From Jaltomata sinuosa (lineage: Eukaryota; Streptophyta; Magnoliopsida; Solanales; Solanaceae): a DNA stretch of 64,000 nt. The stretch is from positions 310,001 to 374,000 of the forward strand of contig QJPP01003513.1 of the NCBI GenBank assembly GCA_003996215.1, given 5' to 3'. The translations under genes and the position numbers were made by a program. Under the pieces are notes generated by a model. The model made no database searches, was not told the DNA's origin, and worked only from the letters and a program-made list of their open reading frames with translations. Of this stretch, positions 33,936 to 47,170 are shown in pieces (within the stretch, counting starts at the first letter, position 1; the number at the start of each line of letters is the position of its first letter).

Positions 33936-34325
33936 GCATAATCAAAAAGAAACACAAACATATAATACAATAGGCAAGTACATACCACATAGAGCAAGCA
34001 ATAGGGATGATTAGAAAGAGATGAAAGAGGAGTTTAAGAGGTATAAGGAACCCCAATTACAGAGCCAAAAGAGAGTTGATGGGGACAGACTCCCATAAAA
34101 GTTCAAAAACATAAGATCAAGAGTTATTTTTTCTGAAGAAAATAGGCCAGAGTGTTGTGCATGATTCTGCAGAAGGTGTCATAAGAGTTTTCCATATTTT
34201 TGATGAAGTTGGTGTAGGAAGTCTGAACAGTGACAGCTAGTTCATTATGAGATGAGTCAGCTTCCGTCTTGAGAGAGATGACTTGCTTCATCAGTTTGTT
34301 GACAGTGGATACTTTTCTTCTTTAA
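33936..34325 (-). other. Spacer between extra ORF and polypurine tracts, block B
   Basis: A non-coding stretch of the copia element, downstream of the extra ORF stop. No further motif seen. Confidence 0.5.
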
Positions 34326-34709
34326 CTAACCCATTTCTAGACAAAGTCTGCCAATGTCAGTGCTAGATTCCTTTCCTAATGCAAGCAACTTGTTGATTGA
34401 TTCCTGAAGCCCCTGCATCCCATTCTCATGATCATGCAATCTAGCCTTGATTTCTTCTGCTTCTTTGAGAAGAAGAGAGGCAGAGTTGGCTAGTACACGA
34501 GTGGCTTTTGAGGATTCTGGTTTAAGTTTGACATATTCTTTCTTGCACCATTTTTCATCAACCAAAGTATAGCCCATACTGGAAAGGTCCTGGAGTCATA
34601 AGTGGTTGAGACTTCAGTTGCTTTGTAGTCTGACAGATCAATTATAGAGTCGATGAGAATTTGAGAAATCAGGAGACCATAGGGTAGGGTGGATGTAACA
34701 TTGTTGTCC
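34326..34709 (-). pseudogene. C-terminal part of the copia extra ORF, block B
   Basis: The minus-strand frames NNVTSTLPYGLLISQIL and YTLVDEKWCKKEYVKL continue the extra ORF that begins at 37568 and was split by the solo LTR. The end is helical, Glu/Lys-rich (LLKEAEEIKARLHDHE) and coiled-coil-like. A frameshift near 34577 divides it. Blocks A and C lack this part. Confidence 0.65.
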
Positions 34710-34714
34710 TTAGC
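34710..34714. repeat. Target-site duplication TTAGC (left)
   Basis: TTAGC lies immediately before the LTR start TGTCACGACC and again at 36741-36745 after its end GGTCGTTACA. Confidence 0.85.
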
Positions 34715-36740
34715 TGTCACGACCCAAAATCACAAGTCATGATAGCACCTATGTTTTCAACCGATAGGTAAGCCAACCCACTAACTCTTACGAATACAAT
34801 TAAACAATTGAATGAAAAAGTAAATAGATAGACTAAATATGAAGTCTTTGGAAATAAAGTGCGGAAAAATGAAAATATCACCCAAGATTTGGAGTCATAA
34901 GTACAAGAGCTTCTACAATACAATTCAAGTCTGAAAACTAAAATGACAAGTCTAAATGCAATACCCTGTCTGATCACTAAATGATAGAATAAATAAAAGA
35001 TAGATGAAGGTGTGGGTTGCGAAACAGCCAAGCAGCTCACCACAACTCCAAGATAATTCAAGCTAGGATTCAGGAAGCTCCACAGGATGCGCTAGAGTTT
35101 AGAACTAAATCTGCACCACAAAAGAGTGCAGCAAGCATAGTATGAGTATGTAACCACGCGTACCCAGTATGCATCATAGACCGGCAATGAAAAAGTAGTG
35201 GCAGGACTCATGTAAGAAATCATTCACAATTTTATAATTTTACACTATAACCAATAGTTAAGTGGTCACTAAAGTAGGAATAATCAATTGTCACAAGGTA
35301 TTCAAACATCAATTCAGCAGATAATCAAGTAAGTATGGAGGATGTGATGCAATGCAATGCAAAATAATGAGATGATATTCCTCAAATTCCCGGTAATCTC
35401 TCAATCGTATATACACGATACTCCTCGGTAATACATCGAGAGTTCGTGACCCATGGGGGAATCACGAGGTCCATATACCATCACGGATGGTCTCTACGTG
35501 CTATCATAAATCAATCAATCCCCAGCACAGACGATCTCCACGAGTCCAACTCATAATCATAGAACAATCGCAGCCCGGACGATCTCCACGTGCACGACCT
35601 TTACTCACACTCAAACTCAATATCAATGTATGCGCATGATACAATATCAATGGAATAGGGGATGATGATGCATTTTATTTGATAAAATAATTGACAGAAA
35701 ATACATTCACCTCGACTATCACAAATATACGGATTAAGTAGAGAACCATGAACACACAAAGAAATCAACCAAGTCAACAACGCATCAGCTAATGCCCATA
35801 TATTATATAGTAATAAACTTTCCCATTCATAACACTGGCACTCGTACCAATGCCCATCACGTCATGGGTACGAGACCCCTATCTTTCGCCCTTGCCCATT
35901 CTCTATTTTTAATTTTTAATCTTTTATCAACAAAACATCCTTCAACGAATTCTAGAAAGTCTTAACATACCTCGAATGTCGAATAACGCATCACGAATCC
36001 TCACGACTTCGCCTTTCCCTTTCGTAAAGCTTCAGAACGTTCCCAATCTACCATATATATATTATTCATAAGTAAATGAGTTCCAACTTATAATCAATCT
36101 TTAGCCTTGATTCAAATTAATAAGTCAACCTCAAAAACTTCTAGATGTCAAGTCTAGGGCTAAGTCTCAATTTTCTCCGAGCATTATAATCTAATGGTGT
36201 TCTCATACTATAGTACACCTAACATTCAATTTTATATACCAATATATCCAAACTTTAATTGTAATATGATGACAAAAGAAATATATCTAGAATCAAAGCC
36301 GAGTTACTCAACCCGTAACTTATAATCACAAAAAGAACGAAAAAGGAATAAAATTAAATATACAAAAACTCCTGATCATAACAATTCCCTAGAATTTCCG
36401 TCCAGCCACCAATTTATCACTTGTTTTGACCAATTTATCACCCGTTGACGTCGAAGAACGGGTGCACGAACTATCCCTTTTTCTTTCCCTTCTGACAAGT
36501 TGAAACAATAAGGTACTGCTATTTAGTACCCTAATATTCATCGTGTAGCTAACAAGTGGTGGGTGTGGTCCACTTTTTTTTTTCCATAAATTACCAACTA
36601 AATCATTTATTTAAAATTATTTGTTTCATTAAATAACTGTGATTAAATGAATAGTTCAAAATTCCCATAAGGAATTTACGGGAAGGGTCTTTTATGGAAA
36701 AGGAGTTCTATTGCTCAAAATAACCTAACAGGTCGTTACA
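34715..36740 (-). mobile_element. Solo LTR (2.0 kb) in the copia extra ORF, block B
   Basis: Complete LTR, TGTCACGACCC...GGTCGTTACA, flanked by TTAGC repeats, with no internal region. The interrupted protein frame resumes on both sides. Counterparts are 5994-7392 (A, cut by a Gypsy-like element) and 47171-48823 (C, left part missing). Orientation is inferred from related LTRs. Open frames inside it (34717-35061 and others) show no product. Confidence 0.85.
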
Positions 36741-37568
36741 TTAGCACTTTCCAACATGTACTCACTAAACCACGAGGCCCAGTTGATACGGTATTTTTTC
36801 AGTAAACAGTAGAGAACAAAAACGTCTCTATTGGAGATGGAGCTCAGAGAACTTTTGCGAGGAACAAAAGTTGTAGCAACCATATGAGCCAAAATACGAT
36901 GCTCATAACATAGAGAGAGAGGTCCAAAATGAGAGATGTTAGATCCAGGTTCAGCCACCACCATTTTAGCACCATCCAGAGTCACCTCAAAGTCTTTCGG
37001 CCAATTACCGTCCATATATGGAACAATACCAAAGAACTTTGTACCAAAGACATTTTCAAACAGAAAGTCATTCACAATGATTCGATTTTCCAGAACAAGG
37101 GTTTCTAGTTCACGACTGTCTTTTGAAATTCGAAGGTTTGCATAAAACATAGAATAGGTTCTTCATAAAATTTTAAACCATAGAATTTAAGAAACAGAAA
37201 CAACTTCTGGGCTTTGAAAAAAGTACATACAGGGCAGTGAATTTCGTCCAGTAGTTCCAAATTGGTAACTCGTCCAGGAACAACCTATCGATTTTTAAAG
37301 GATTCAAACTTTTTCTTCTGATCAGCACCCCAGAACTTGTGCATGTCTTATGGAGAGAGAGGGGTTCTGGAAGATTTGCTCATAACTTCTTATTTTCACC
37401 TTTCTTACCAGCAGAAGGCATTTTCTTTGAGCTGGGAGAGGAAATAGGGACATGGAATTCTCCTTCTGACGAATCAGAGGAAAGAGAGAGGACATTCAGA
37501 TTCAAAGAGGAAGGATTATTGATGGAGGGAGGTTGAATGAAGGACCCCATGGATCTTGTTCTAGTCAT
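36741..37568 (-). pseudogene. N-terminal part of the copia extra ORF, block B
   Basis: It starts at the ATG at 37568 (MTRTRSMGSFIQPP) with a Ser/Pro-rich leader, then a stop. A second long frame at 37150-36725 carries VFGTKFFGIVPYMDGNWP and GPLSLCYEHRILAHM. This is the best-preserved copy and shows the transposon-protein-like domain most clearly. Internal stops separate the leader from the domain. Confidence 0.7.
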
Positions 37569-37812
37569 GGAGAAAAAAAAGGCATGAAGAATAAGAGAGT
37601 AGAGAGAGATATTATAAATATGGTATGGAGAAGTGTGAGGGGAAGATGAAATGGTGTGATTTGAAAGGAGGCGGCAGAAATTAAGGGGATGTGATGCTTT
37701 AAAAGGAAAGAAATCTCGGTAAAAGATTTAGGAGAAAATCAAGAAAAGTATGACAATTAATAAATCATAGATAAAATAAGGAAGAAAATAAATTACCAAA
37801 ACGATGTGATTC

Positions 37813-39296
37813 CTACACAATTTCTAAGAAAATAAAATCATTCTTCCAAAAGCGGTTTTGTAAAATATCAGCAAGCTGATTTTCAGAATCAACAAATTCA
37901 AGAACAAAATCTCCATGATCCCTAATGAAATGACTCTTTATATCAATGTACTTAGCTCTAGAATGATGCAATGTATATTTAGATATACTAATAGCACTAG
38001 TATTATCACAAAATATAGGAGCAACTTCAAAGGATAAATCATAATCAAGTAATTGATACATAATCCAAAGTAATTGAGTACCACAACTACCAACTACAAC
38101 GTATTCAGATTCAGTAGTTGACAGAGCCACAGATGTCTATTTTTTACTATGCCATGAAATTAATGCTTCTCTAAGAATCTGACACGTTCCACTCGTACTT
38201 TTGCGATTAGTTTTATCTCCTGCAAAATCAGCATCTGAATAACCAATTAATTCAAAATGAGAAGAGTGAGGATACCATAGTGTAAGGTCTTGGGTCCCAA
38301 TAAGATATCGAATTATCCTTTTAACTGCAGTGAGATGAGATTCCTTTGGAGCTGACTGGAACCATGCACACTTGCACACACTGAACATGATGTTAGGGCA
38401 ACTTGTTGTTAAATATAATAGAGATCTAATCATTCTTTGGTAGATCTTTTCATCTACATCCTTTCCAGGGGCATCGGTTTCTAGACATGTTGAGGGACTC
38501 ATAGGATTTCCAAAAGCTTTTCCCTTTTCTATTCCAAATTTCTTGATGAGCTCTTTTGTGTATTTGCCTTGTCTAATAAAGGTTCCTTTTGATGACTGCT
38601 TAATTTGTAGTCTGAGAAAGAATGTGAGTTCTCCCATCAGGCTCATTTCAAATTCTCCTTTCATAAGATTGGCAAAGTTCTCGCAAAAAGATGAACTAGT
38701 ACTTTCAAAAATAATATCATCAACATAAATTTGTACAATGAGAATACTGGAATTCAGTCTTTAAGTAAAAAGAGTGGTATTATTTTTTCCTCATTGAAAA
38801 TTATTGCTTAACAAAAAAGTACTCAATCTGTCATACCAAGCTTTTGGGGCTTGTTTGAGACCATAAAGAGCTTTTGTGAGTTTAAAAACATAATCGGGTT
38901 AGGAAGGGTTTTCAAAACCACGAGGCTGTTTTACGAAAACTTCTTCTTTTATAAAACCATTTAAGAAAGCACTTTGAATATCCATTTGAAATAGTTTAAA
39001 ATGTTTGAAAGATGCATAGGCTAACAATATCCGAATGGACTCCAATCGAGCTACAGGAGCAAAGGTTTTATCAAAATCAATACCTTCGTGTTGAGAGTAT
39101 CCTTGAGCTACTAACCTTGCCTTGTTTCTAATAGCTTTACCTTCCTCATTGAGTTTGTTTCGGAATACCCATTTTGTACCAATGACTGAGCAATTTTTGA
39201 TTGTTTAATAAGAGTCCACACTTGATTTTGTTCAAACTGATTCAGTTCTTCCTTCATGGCATGTACCCATGACTCATCTTCTAAGGCTTCATCAAT
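37813..39296 (-). pseudogene. Copia reverse transcriptase-RNase H, broken (block B)
   Basis: The frame 38664-38137 covers the RT end and the start of RNase H; 38130-37813 covers the RNase H end with IFCDNTSAISI. The Y-V-D-D catalytic box is intact here (about 38717-38728). A TAG at 38137-38139 matches the block A stop. Upstream RT frames are broken by several shifts. Confidence 0.85.
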
Positions 39297-40560
39297 TCAT
39301 TTGGGTTCAAGTTGAAATATGAGAGCTACTGAGGCTTGATTCTTTAAGGAAGCTCGAGTCTGCATCTTTTCAGCTGGATCTCCAATGATAAAATTACTTG
39401 GGTAGCTTGCACTATGTCTCCATTCTCTGGGAACATTAGTTTTGACTGAGCCTGCATTAGCTGGTTCAGCCTCTATTATAGTTGACTCTTGTAATTCAAC
39501 TGGCTTAGTTGACTGATATGATTCTTCGGGAGGCGACTTGTGTACCTGTTCTTCATCAATACTGAAACTACTGATTTTTTGATCACTAGAATTAGAGTCA
39601 TCAAAAACTACATGAACAAATTCCTCAACACTTAAAGTTCTTTTATTAAAGACTCTGAAGGCACGCCTAGAAGGAGCATAACCTAAAAAGATACCTTCAT
39701 CGCATCGTGGGTCAAACTTACCGAGGTTAGTCTTACTGTTGTTGTGAATGAAACATTTATATATGAATGGGTGAAAATAGCTAATGGTAGGCTTCTTTCA
39801 TTTCCATAGTTCATATGCTTACGGCTTCTGCCCAGAAGTGATCAGGAAGGCTTTGTTCTAATACCATAGTTTGTGTAGTGTCTTGGAGAGATCTGTTCTT
39901 TCTTTCAACTACTCTGTTCTGCTGAGGTGAATGGGGTGATGAGAAATATTTAGTGAATCCATTTTGTGAACAGAATTCTTCGAATGCGTTGTTTTCAAAT
40001 TCTCCTCATGGTCACTATGAATAGTAGAGATGTAATAATCTGCTTCTCTTTGTACTTTTCTACAGAAAACTTCAAAGTTAGCAAAAGCTTCATGTTTATG
40101 AGCAAGAAAAATAACCCATGTAAATCTCAAAAAATCATCAACAATAACAAAGGCATATCTTTTACCGCCGATACTGGAAGTCCTGGTAGGACCAAATAAA
40201 TCCATGTGAAGGAGTTGCAGGGGCTTAGATATGCTTATGATATCTTTGACCTTGAAGGAGGTGCGTGTGCGTTTACCAAGTTGGTAGGCATCACAGATGT
40301 GATCCTTTTCAAACTTGAGTTTTGGCAGACCAACAACCAGTTCAAGTCTAGATAGTTTCTCGAGAGCATGCATGCTGGCATGGCCAAGCTTTCTATGCCA
40401 TAGCCATGGATCACAAGATGAAGCAGTAAGGCAGGTTAAGCTAGGTAAATCAATATTATTTAAAACATAAATATTATCAACCCAATCACCAATGATGTAG
40501 TATTTTTTGCTGCATTACTGATGGTGCATTTGATAGCATTGAACAATACATCAAATCCTA
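39297..40560 (-). pseudogene. Copia integrase, broken (block B)
   Basis: The segment 40373-39909 keeps the HHCC-like start, the first catalytic Asp region (LLHMDLFGP) and the second Asp. A one-base loss then shifts the frame just after the second Asp. About 70 bp are missing near 39815 relative to blocks A and C. The terminal TGA at 39297-39299 is shared with A and C. Confidence 0.8.
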
Positions 40561-41949
40561 CATTGCAGAGTATACTGATGTTGAGTAAGTTGTGCTTAAG
40601 TCTGTCAACCTAGTAAACTTCGATTAGGTCGCATGAAGGGTTGATAGTTATGGATCCATCTCCGACTACATGAATTTTAGCATTGTCACCAAATGTTACA
40701 TATCCACCATCAAGATCTTTTACTGATTTAAACTTCTCTCTTTTGCCCATCATATGTCTGGAACAACCACTGTCTATTACCCACATACCCTTTTTGTATG
40801 TCTTTCTGGAGTGTTCCTACAAAACAAGTGAATCAATTTCTTTTAGGTACCCAAACATCTTTTGGTCCTTAATGGTTAGTGTTAGTGTCCTTAGGTCTCC
40901 AGACCCATTTTCCAGGATGATTTCTTTTATAGTTGAAATCTTTGTGACCAACTTTTCCATATGAGAAACAAGTAGGTCTATAGTGACTGAAAGAGCTTTT
41001 AGCGGAATGAAAATCATTTAAGGAGTTTGAAAAATATTCATTTTAGAGCCTTTTAAAGAGGATCTGTTAGTTTTGACTGAGCATTGGCTTGGTGATTTCT
41101 TAGGATTACTCAGATGCATTTTTATTTCACCAAGCTCTTCTTCAAGTAAGGCTACTTCAATTTGGCTTTCTTCAAGAAGAATATTCCAGTCCTTTTTTCT
41201 CTAGCAAGTTTATTGTATTCACTAATAAGCTTCTGGAGATCATCAGTAACTAAATCAAGAGAGGTTTGGAGATTTGAACAATTTGGACAGTTAGGGTATC
41301 TTGCCTCGCTTGTTTCCCCGATGGCCATGAAACATTTGTTTGCAGATTCAGCTGCTTTATCTTTTGAGGCTTCCTCATCACTCTAGGATCCAAAATTCTT
41401 TGGATTGTTATTTCTTCGTGCTCCCTTTTTCTTAAGCTCAGGATAGTTAGGTTTGATGTGTCCTGGTTTGCCACAGTGATATCATCTTTTTATCATTTCT
41501 TTGATAGCCATTACTTCTATTGCTTGTCTGTGGCCTTTGGTTCCTTTGTATCAACATGTGTCTCACTCCTCGATTGAATAGTGACAGTGCTTCATTTCCC
41601 TCCTCATCTACTTCTTCTAATGCATCTTCTTGAGGTATTGCATTAAAAGAAACAGTTTTCTTCTTTTCTTCCTTGAGATGTCTATTGATGTGATTTATTT
41701 CGTAGGCCATTAGATTTCCTCATAGTTCATCATAAGTCATGTTTTCTAGGATTCCGTCTTCAAGGATGGTGGCCTTTATTTCCCATATCTTTGGAAGACT
41801 TCTGATGAGCTTTCTGACTTGTAGTCCATTTGAATATCCCATTCCCAAAGACTTAAGTTCTCCTACAATTTTGCTAAATCTTGAGGACATTGATTCAACG
41901 GTTTCTTCGTCTGCCATTTTGAAAAGTTCGTACTCATTAACTAGAGCAC
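40561..41949 (-). pseudogene. Copia gag C-terminus and protease, broken (block B)
   Basis: It has the same layout as block A: gag body (41917-41447), knuckles and protease. The protease site reads I-D-S-G-C with the catalytic Asp in place. The first knuckle is frameshifted and its last Cys is Tyr. Around 41080-41160 it keeps a stretch that block A has lost. Confidence 0.8.
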
Positions 41950-41954
41950 TAATT

Positions 41955-44204
41955 TATAACACCCCAAAATTCAAAACAGCCAATGAACCTTGAATCTAGA
42001 AAATTTACGCAATATTGGACACCACGGGCAGCCTCCACGCACGTGGAGCTCCGCTGGGCCATGGGGTGCACCGTGGGATACATCTAGTGGCTCTTGGACA
42101 TAGCTCTCTACCCCCCAGCCCAATGGGTAGTCACAACGGGGGACACAGATGTGATGACCTGTGGGAGCCCATCGTCAGAATGCTCCAGTGATTTTTTTCC
42201 CTTCCTTCCCTTCCCTGATGGGCGTCACTATGAGAATCACAGGTGCGATGGCCCATGGGAATCCATAACAAAACTAGTCAGCGAGATCCAGACCCCAGGT
42301 AACCATGCACGATGCCTGGCCGATGGGCCATCGTGGGTACGACGCCCACCGGGTGTATACACTAAGCTAATGAATGCATGACATGTGTTTGAATACATAC
42401 AACTATCACTTAACCATGACTAATTAATGTACATAATTACTTTATTAAATTACTTAACCATGATAATTTGCATTGGTTTGGTGTATACACCCGGTGTGGG
42501 TAAGTTTTTACTATCGGGCGGTCCGTGGGATGACTTTTTACTGCAGCTTCTTATTTTAAGTCAGAGGTATTTCGGTATTTTCTCCCTATTAATTAACTCC
42601 TAAGTGAGGTCATTTTGACCATTTTTAGTAGGGTTTTATCCCCTAATAACCTAATCTCTTCTCATTCTAAGTCATTCTATTCTAAAAAGAAGAAAGAGTT
42701 CCTCTCCTCCAAGTCTCAAACTCCAAGTTAAAGTCTCCATTTCTTTTCATCCTAAGATCAAGCTAGCTTCAATAAGGTATGTGGTTATTTAACAATGGGT
42801 TCCTTGAAATCTGGTGCCCAAAACCCCAAATTCTTATTTTGATTTATGAACTTGTGAAATTAGGGTTTTGGTTCAAATTGGGGAAAACTTATGAAATCAT
42901 TTTTTGAGTATCAATTCATGGTTTCTCATTACTTATGTATGATTTATTTGAGGTTCCTTAACTAATTTCAAAAGCCCATGCATTAAAGGTAATTTCAAGT
43001 ATGATTCCTCCAAATTGCATGATTCTCAAGTGAAATTTGGCATGTTTAGATAGCATGTCCTTATATATTATGAAATTTGCATGCCTAATTCTTCAAGTAT
43101 GATTTTAGGAAAGAAAGTATGTTTTGAATTATGGTTATACTAAGTTTTAAGGATTTTGAAGCATGAACAATATGACATTTGATATGTCTCTACGTCTTAT
43201 GAAAGGTTTGGCATCTAGATGTGTCTACCTAAGCTATGTGAATTACATGGTACAGATATACCCTTATGCTTTTCAAACAAATTTGACATCAGATATATCA
43301 CAAATATATATAAGCTTTACGTATGTATGTTTTTAGCAATAGTATTTAGCACCGAGCGATGAGGGTTCGATTTTCCAAGTCCAAAACTATGTTGCTAGCG
43401 TAGGTTATGAATCGCCCTATGGGCTTATGAAAGTGGTACCACTTGATGTCATTAATGGTGTCCTTGCCTTAGCGGGGCATAGGACAGCTTTGCCAACTAG
43501 GGTTATATAGTTGGGTATGGTGGCCCATACCTTGGCAGGGTTCGGAGTAGCTTTGCTAACTAGGGTTATATAGTTAGATTCCATGTAGCTCACATGGTCT
43601 ATTGTCGGTTATGAGAAACTCCCATAAGAAAGTTTATGCATCAAGTTATCCTATTTCATGATTTAAGCTTTACTCATGGTATTTTCCCACGACATCTCTT
43701 TTGTGCATGATTTCAGATTTAAGTATATTTTAAGCAGGTTTTGATTTCATTTATGCATATCTCACATATTCAGTACATCTTATAGTACTGACACATATTT
43801 TGTGCTGCATTTTATTATGATGCAGATTCAGGCTCTACTCCTCAGGCGCTTGGCTAGTCGTTGCAATCTATTCGGATTATCTTGGTAAGTCCTCATCATC
43901 CGAGGACCGTAGTTATGAGTAGTGTTTTTATGTCTCTTTCCTGTTGGATTTTATGAGTTAGTTGGGGTTTTGTCCCATCAACTCCTATTTCAGATTTAAA
44001 GGCTTCATACATAGCTAATTTATATTCTGGATTGGTATTTTGAAGACCTTATCCCACTTCAGTTTATGGATTTATAACTTCATTATGTATGCTTCCGCTT
44101 TGTTTCTTAAATATATTTGAGTATGCTATGACCAAGGGTTAACTTGGGATACTTGTGGTCCTGCGTCCAATGTTACATCTAAGGGGTAGCCTCGGGGCGT
44201 GACA
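41955..44204 (+). mobile_element. Solo LTR in copia gag, block B
   Basis: Counterpart of 12483-14708 at the identical gag position. The left duplication has decayed to TAATT and the LTR start to TATAAC; the right side TGATT (44205-44209) is intact. Length is about 2.25 kb, with no coding content. Confidence 0.85.
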
Positions 44205-44610
44205 TGATTCTTGCTTCTTTCACTTTAGTGGTTCCTTTATATGTAACCTCCAGTTTATCACATATCTCCTTGGCAGTTTCACAGGTGGAGATCTTGTCGT
44301 ATTTCGATCCGCTAGATGCATAGTAAATTAGACTTATAGCTCTAGCATTAGTTTGAATTACCTCTTGTTGCTCCTTTGTAACATCAAAGGTTTCCAAATC
44401 GACTTTGCTAGTAGAGTCCTTTGATGTGATTCCTGGAATGGGTTTGGGTCCTTTCTTTATCATGACCCAAGCTTGTACAAAGATTTTAAATCTTTTCTTT
44501 CAGTGAGTGTAGTGTTGTCTGTTTAAGTAGGGAGGTCTATTTGATTAGTGTCCGTCTTGCAAAATTTCTCCAAGGATTTGGAATGCTGCAATCTTGATCT
44601 TTTCTCACGT
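44205..44610 (-). pseudogene. Copia gag N-terminus, broken (block B)
   Basis: The frame 44463-44205 (IKKGPKPIPGITSKD through EVTYKGTTKVKEA) matches the block A gag start. Some 15 bases upstream of IKKGPKP are missing, breaking the join to the start region. Confidence 0.75.
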
Positions 44611-44651
44611 GTTGTTAGGCACTTGAACTGTGAGACCTGCTCTGATACCAA

Positions 44652-45570
44652 TTGAAAGTCAAGAAGGGGGGTGAATTGAAATTTTCTTACCACCAAGTCG
44701 AATGTGGCCTGGCACTAGTCGACTCACCTGCAGGTTAGTTCAATAGGTAGAATATAATAACTTAAATAAAAGTTGTAATTAATGAGAGACACAATATTTT
44801 TATACTGGTTCGGATCACCAATGTGGTGCCTATTCCAATCCCCTTGGGTTTCAAGGGTTTCCTTCTAAGCTTCTTGAAAAGATGGGCTTTTACAAGATCT
44901 TTCTTCGACAAGATTGCATTGTCTTCTTCACTTTTGTTTTGACAGAACCTCTACCTGTATAACTATTACTGACTTTTATTTTTATTTTTTATTACAATTG
45001 TAGACGTAAGAGAGTACAAAGTATTGTGAAAGATAAAAGTTTAGACAATGATCTGGTTCAAGAGAAGTTGCATGACTTCTTCATCCGACGTCGTTGGCTT
45101 TTATACTTGGAGGGTAGATTTGGTGTAGCTCTTCAAAAGGAAAAACCAAGGGAATTCATTCAATCAAGGAATGTTGATGAGAATCCTTGATTGAGTAAAT
45201 CATGTCCATATCAGATATGTCCATGATATTACTTCCATTTGTGAAATGGAAGATCCTTGATTCGATCCATCCCATATGTTGGGATCTCTATCTTCCTTGT
45301 ATAGCGCCTGATCTCCTTGTCTTGTGGATTTGCTTGTGAACTTGATCTTTATACATATCTTCCTTCCCTTTTGTGGATTAGTCAATCAAGTATTGACATT
45401 TAGACAATCTAAGATATCCGTTGCTCCTTATCTTTTCTTGATATTGATTTGATCCCGTGACATTGTTGATTTCTCTATCTTCCTTGTATGGCTTTGTTGG
45501 TTGTTTCTTTTTGCCTGCAACAAGTCTTAAGGTTAGTTTATTCATTATTGAAATTTCTTGGAGGCTAACA
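44652..45570 (-). mobile_element. 5' LTR of copia block B
   Basis: TGTTAGCCTCC...CTTGACTTTCA on the minus strand, followed by the primer site TTGGTATCAGAG at about 44640-44651. It inserts at the same point of the older RNase H fragment as block A. A few bases near the start (CCTCCAAGAAATTTC) differ from A. Confidence 0.85.
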
Positions 45571-45850
45571 CTTTGTTGTCTGTGTAGATATCAACATGCA
45601 ATTTCATTTCCATTCCAAGTTCCTTTAACAATCCTACATGGCATATTTGTTCAGCCATTGTGGCAGTCATGCTTCTCTATTCAACTTCTGCAGAACTTCT
45701 TGAGATTGTACTTTGTTTCTTTGATTTCTAAGTCACCATGCATTCCCCCGACCATCTAGTGCGTGGGCGTGAAGCCCAGTCGAAATCACAGTATGATGTC
45801 ACTGTAGTGTTCTTGTTACTGAACATTAAGATGCCTAGGCTAGGTTGATT
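45571..45850 (-). pseudogene. Older copia RNase H fragment (block B copy)
   Basis: Same broken RNase H as 16097-16420, immediately behind the 5' LTR, with the SKKQS...SSAEVE motif region and the same stops. Confidence 0.7.
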
Positions 45851-47170
45851 ACCCTACAATTCTAAGTGAACTATCCATGTGTTATCTCTTTGGTTGTTGT
45901 AGAAACTGGCTCACTGTTTTGACTCCAAATGCTATATCTGATAATTTTTACTCAAAAATTAATGTTTGAGACAATTTGAGTTTATTTTATACAAGAAAGG
46001 GGAGCTAGGCCTTACTTTACTAATTCTAACGAGGTAACGAACTTCTACTACTAACAAGCCTGAAGAAAATAAGAGCTAGAGAAAACTAGGTATTCTATGA
46101 TCATCAGAGGGTTTATAATATACTCTATGATGATATTATAAATGAGGAAGCTTATGTAATTCCAAAATATAAAAGTCAAGAATGTAGTTGAGTTATAAAC
46201 CTCAAACATCACTTATGTATCTATGTACTAAAAAAGATAGCTTGTCCATCTTTTTTCTTCTTCAATTTTAGGTCTGATTGACCTTGTCATTACCAATTCA
46301 TCTAATTGAAGCATACAAAAAGAGGAGGGGGCAGTGACCAAACCTCTGAATCTACATAACGACTGTACAAACACTCTACAAATGGCTATGAGGATACACA
46401 AGCTGAGCAAAATCCTCCATAGCACTACACAAAAATATAAATCAGCTTACAAAAAAATTTAATTTGAAGGTGAAATCATTCTTTAACTTTACCAGAAAAA
46501 CCTCAAATTTTCAAGTCGAAAAATCAAAAATTGAAGATGAAACCATAAAATAATCATTGGGGAAAATGTAAAAATAGTATAAGAAAATTGCCCCGTGAAA
46601 AAATCTCCAAAATTTCCTTTTGAATCTCCCAAAATCGAGTCCCCAAGCTCCAAAAATGAGGTATAGGGATGAAAAGAGGAAAACCCACTGGTAAGATACA
46701 GGGAGTTCGGCACCTGCAGAGATATGGTCGCATGTGTGATGTCGCAGGCATGACAAACTTTTGCAGGTGCAAAAATCACTTGCCACGCCGACCACCGCAG
46801 GAGCGAACCAGTCCCACAGGCATGAGCTCTCAAGTGCAAGAAAGTCCCACAGCTGCGGCTCCGCAGGAGCGGTTCAAGTCTGCAGGAGTGACTCCTTGGT
46901 CTCCAGAGCAACGCTATGACCGCAAGGGCGGCCTTACTGGTGCGATTGCACCAGCACCAACAACACACAGCAACCACAACCAATTTTCCAAACTTGGAAT
47001 CGACCCTTGAAACACTGCCAGAATCCCTTGAATACAAATCAATAATGTTACTAGACTAAAATTGACATTACCGACTCAATGGAATCATCAAATTTACCAA
47101 TGGAGGTCGTTATTAATGAATGTTGGCATCGTGTGGTTATTTTGAGTTGATGGTATAGGATTTTGGAGTA
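45851..47170 (-). repeat. LTR-like repeat, block B copy
   Basis: This matches 16421-17353 (A) and 56430-57760 (C). It includes 46830-47170, which A lacks. A 182-codon frame (47037-46489) is open in both B and C, but it has no recognisable domain and overlaps LTR-like sequence. It ends abruptly at 47170 against block C. Confidence 0.55.

Noticed and set aside
45457..45759. 100-codon plus-strand frame spanning LTR and RNase H fragment (also 56037-56339)
   Set aside because: Antisense to a broken RNase H and crosses an insertion boundary.
46669..47010. 113-codon plus-strand frame (also 57250-57591)
   Set aside because: Antisense to the frame above in the same LTR-like repeat; no start context or domain.
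46489..47037. 182-codon frame conserved in blocks B and C (also 57070-57618)
   Set aside because: Both copies come from one recent duplication, so shared openness is not evidence of selection; the sequence is LTR-like and lacks a domain.
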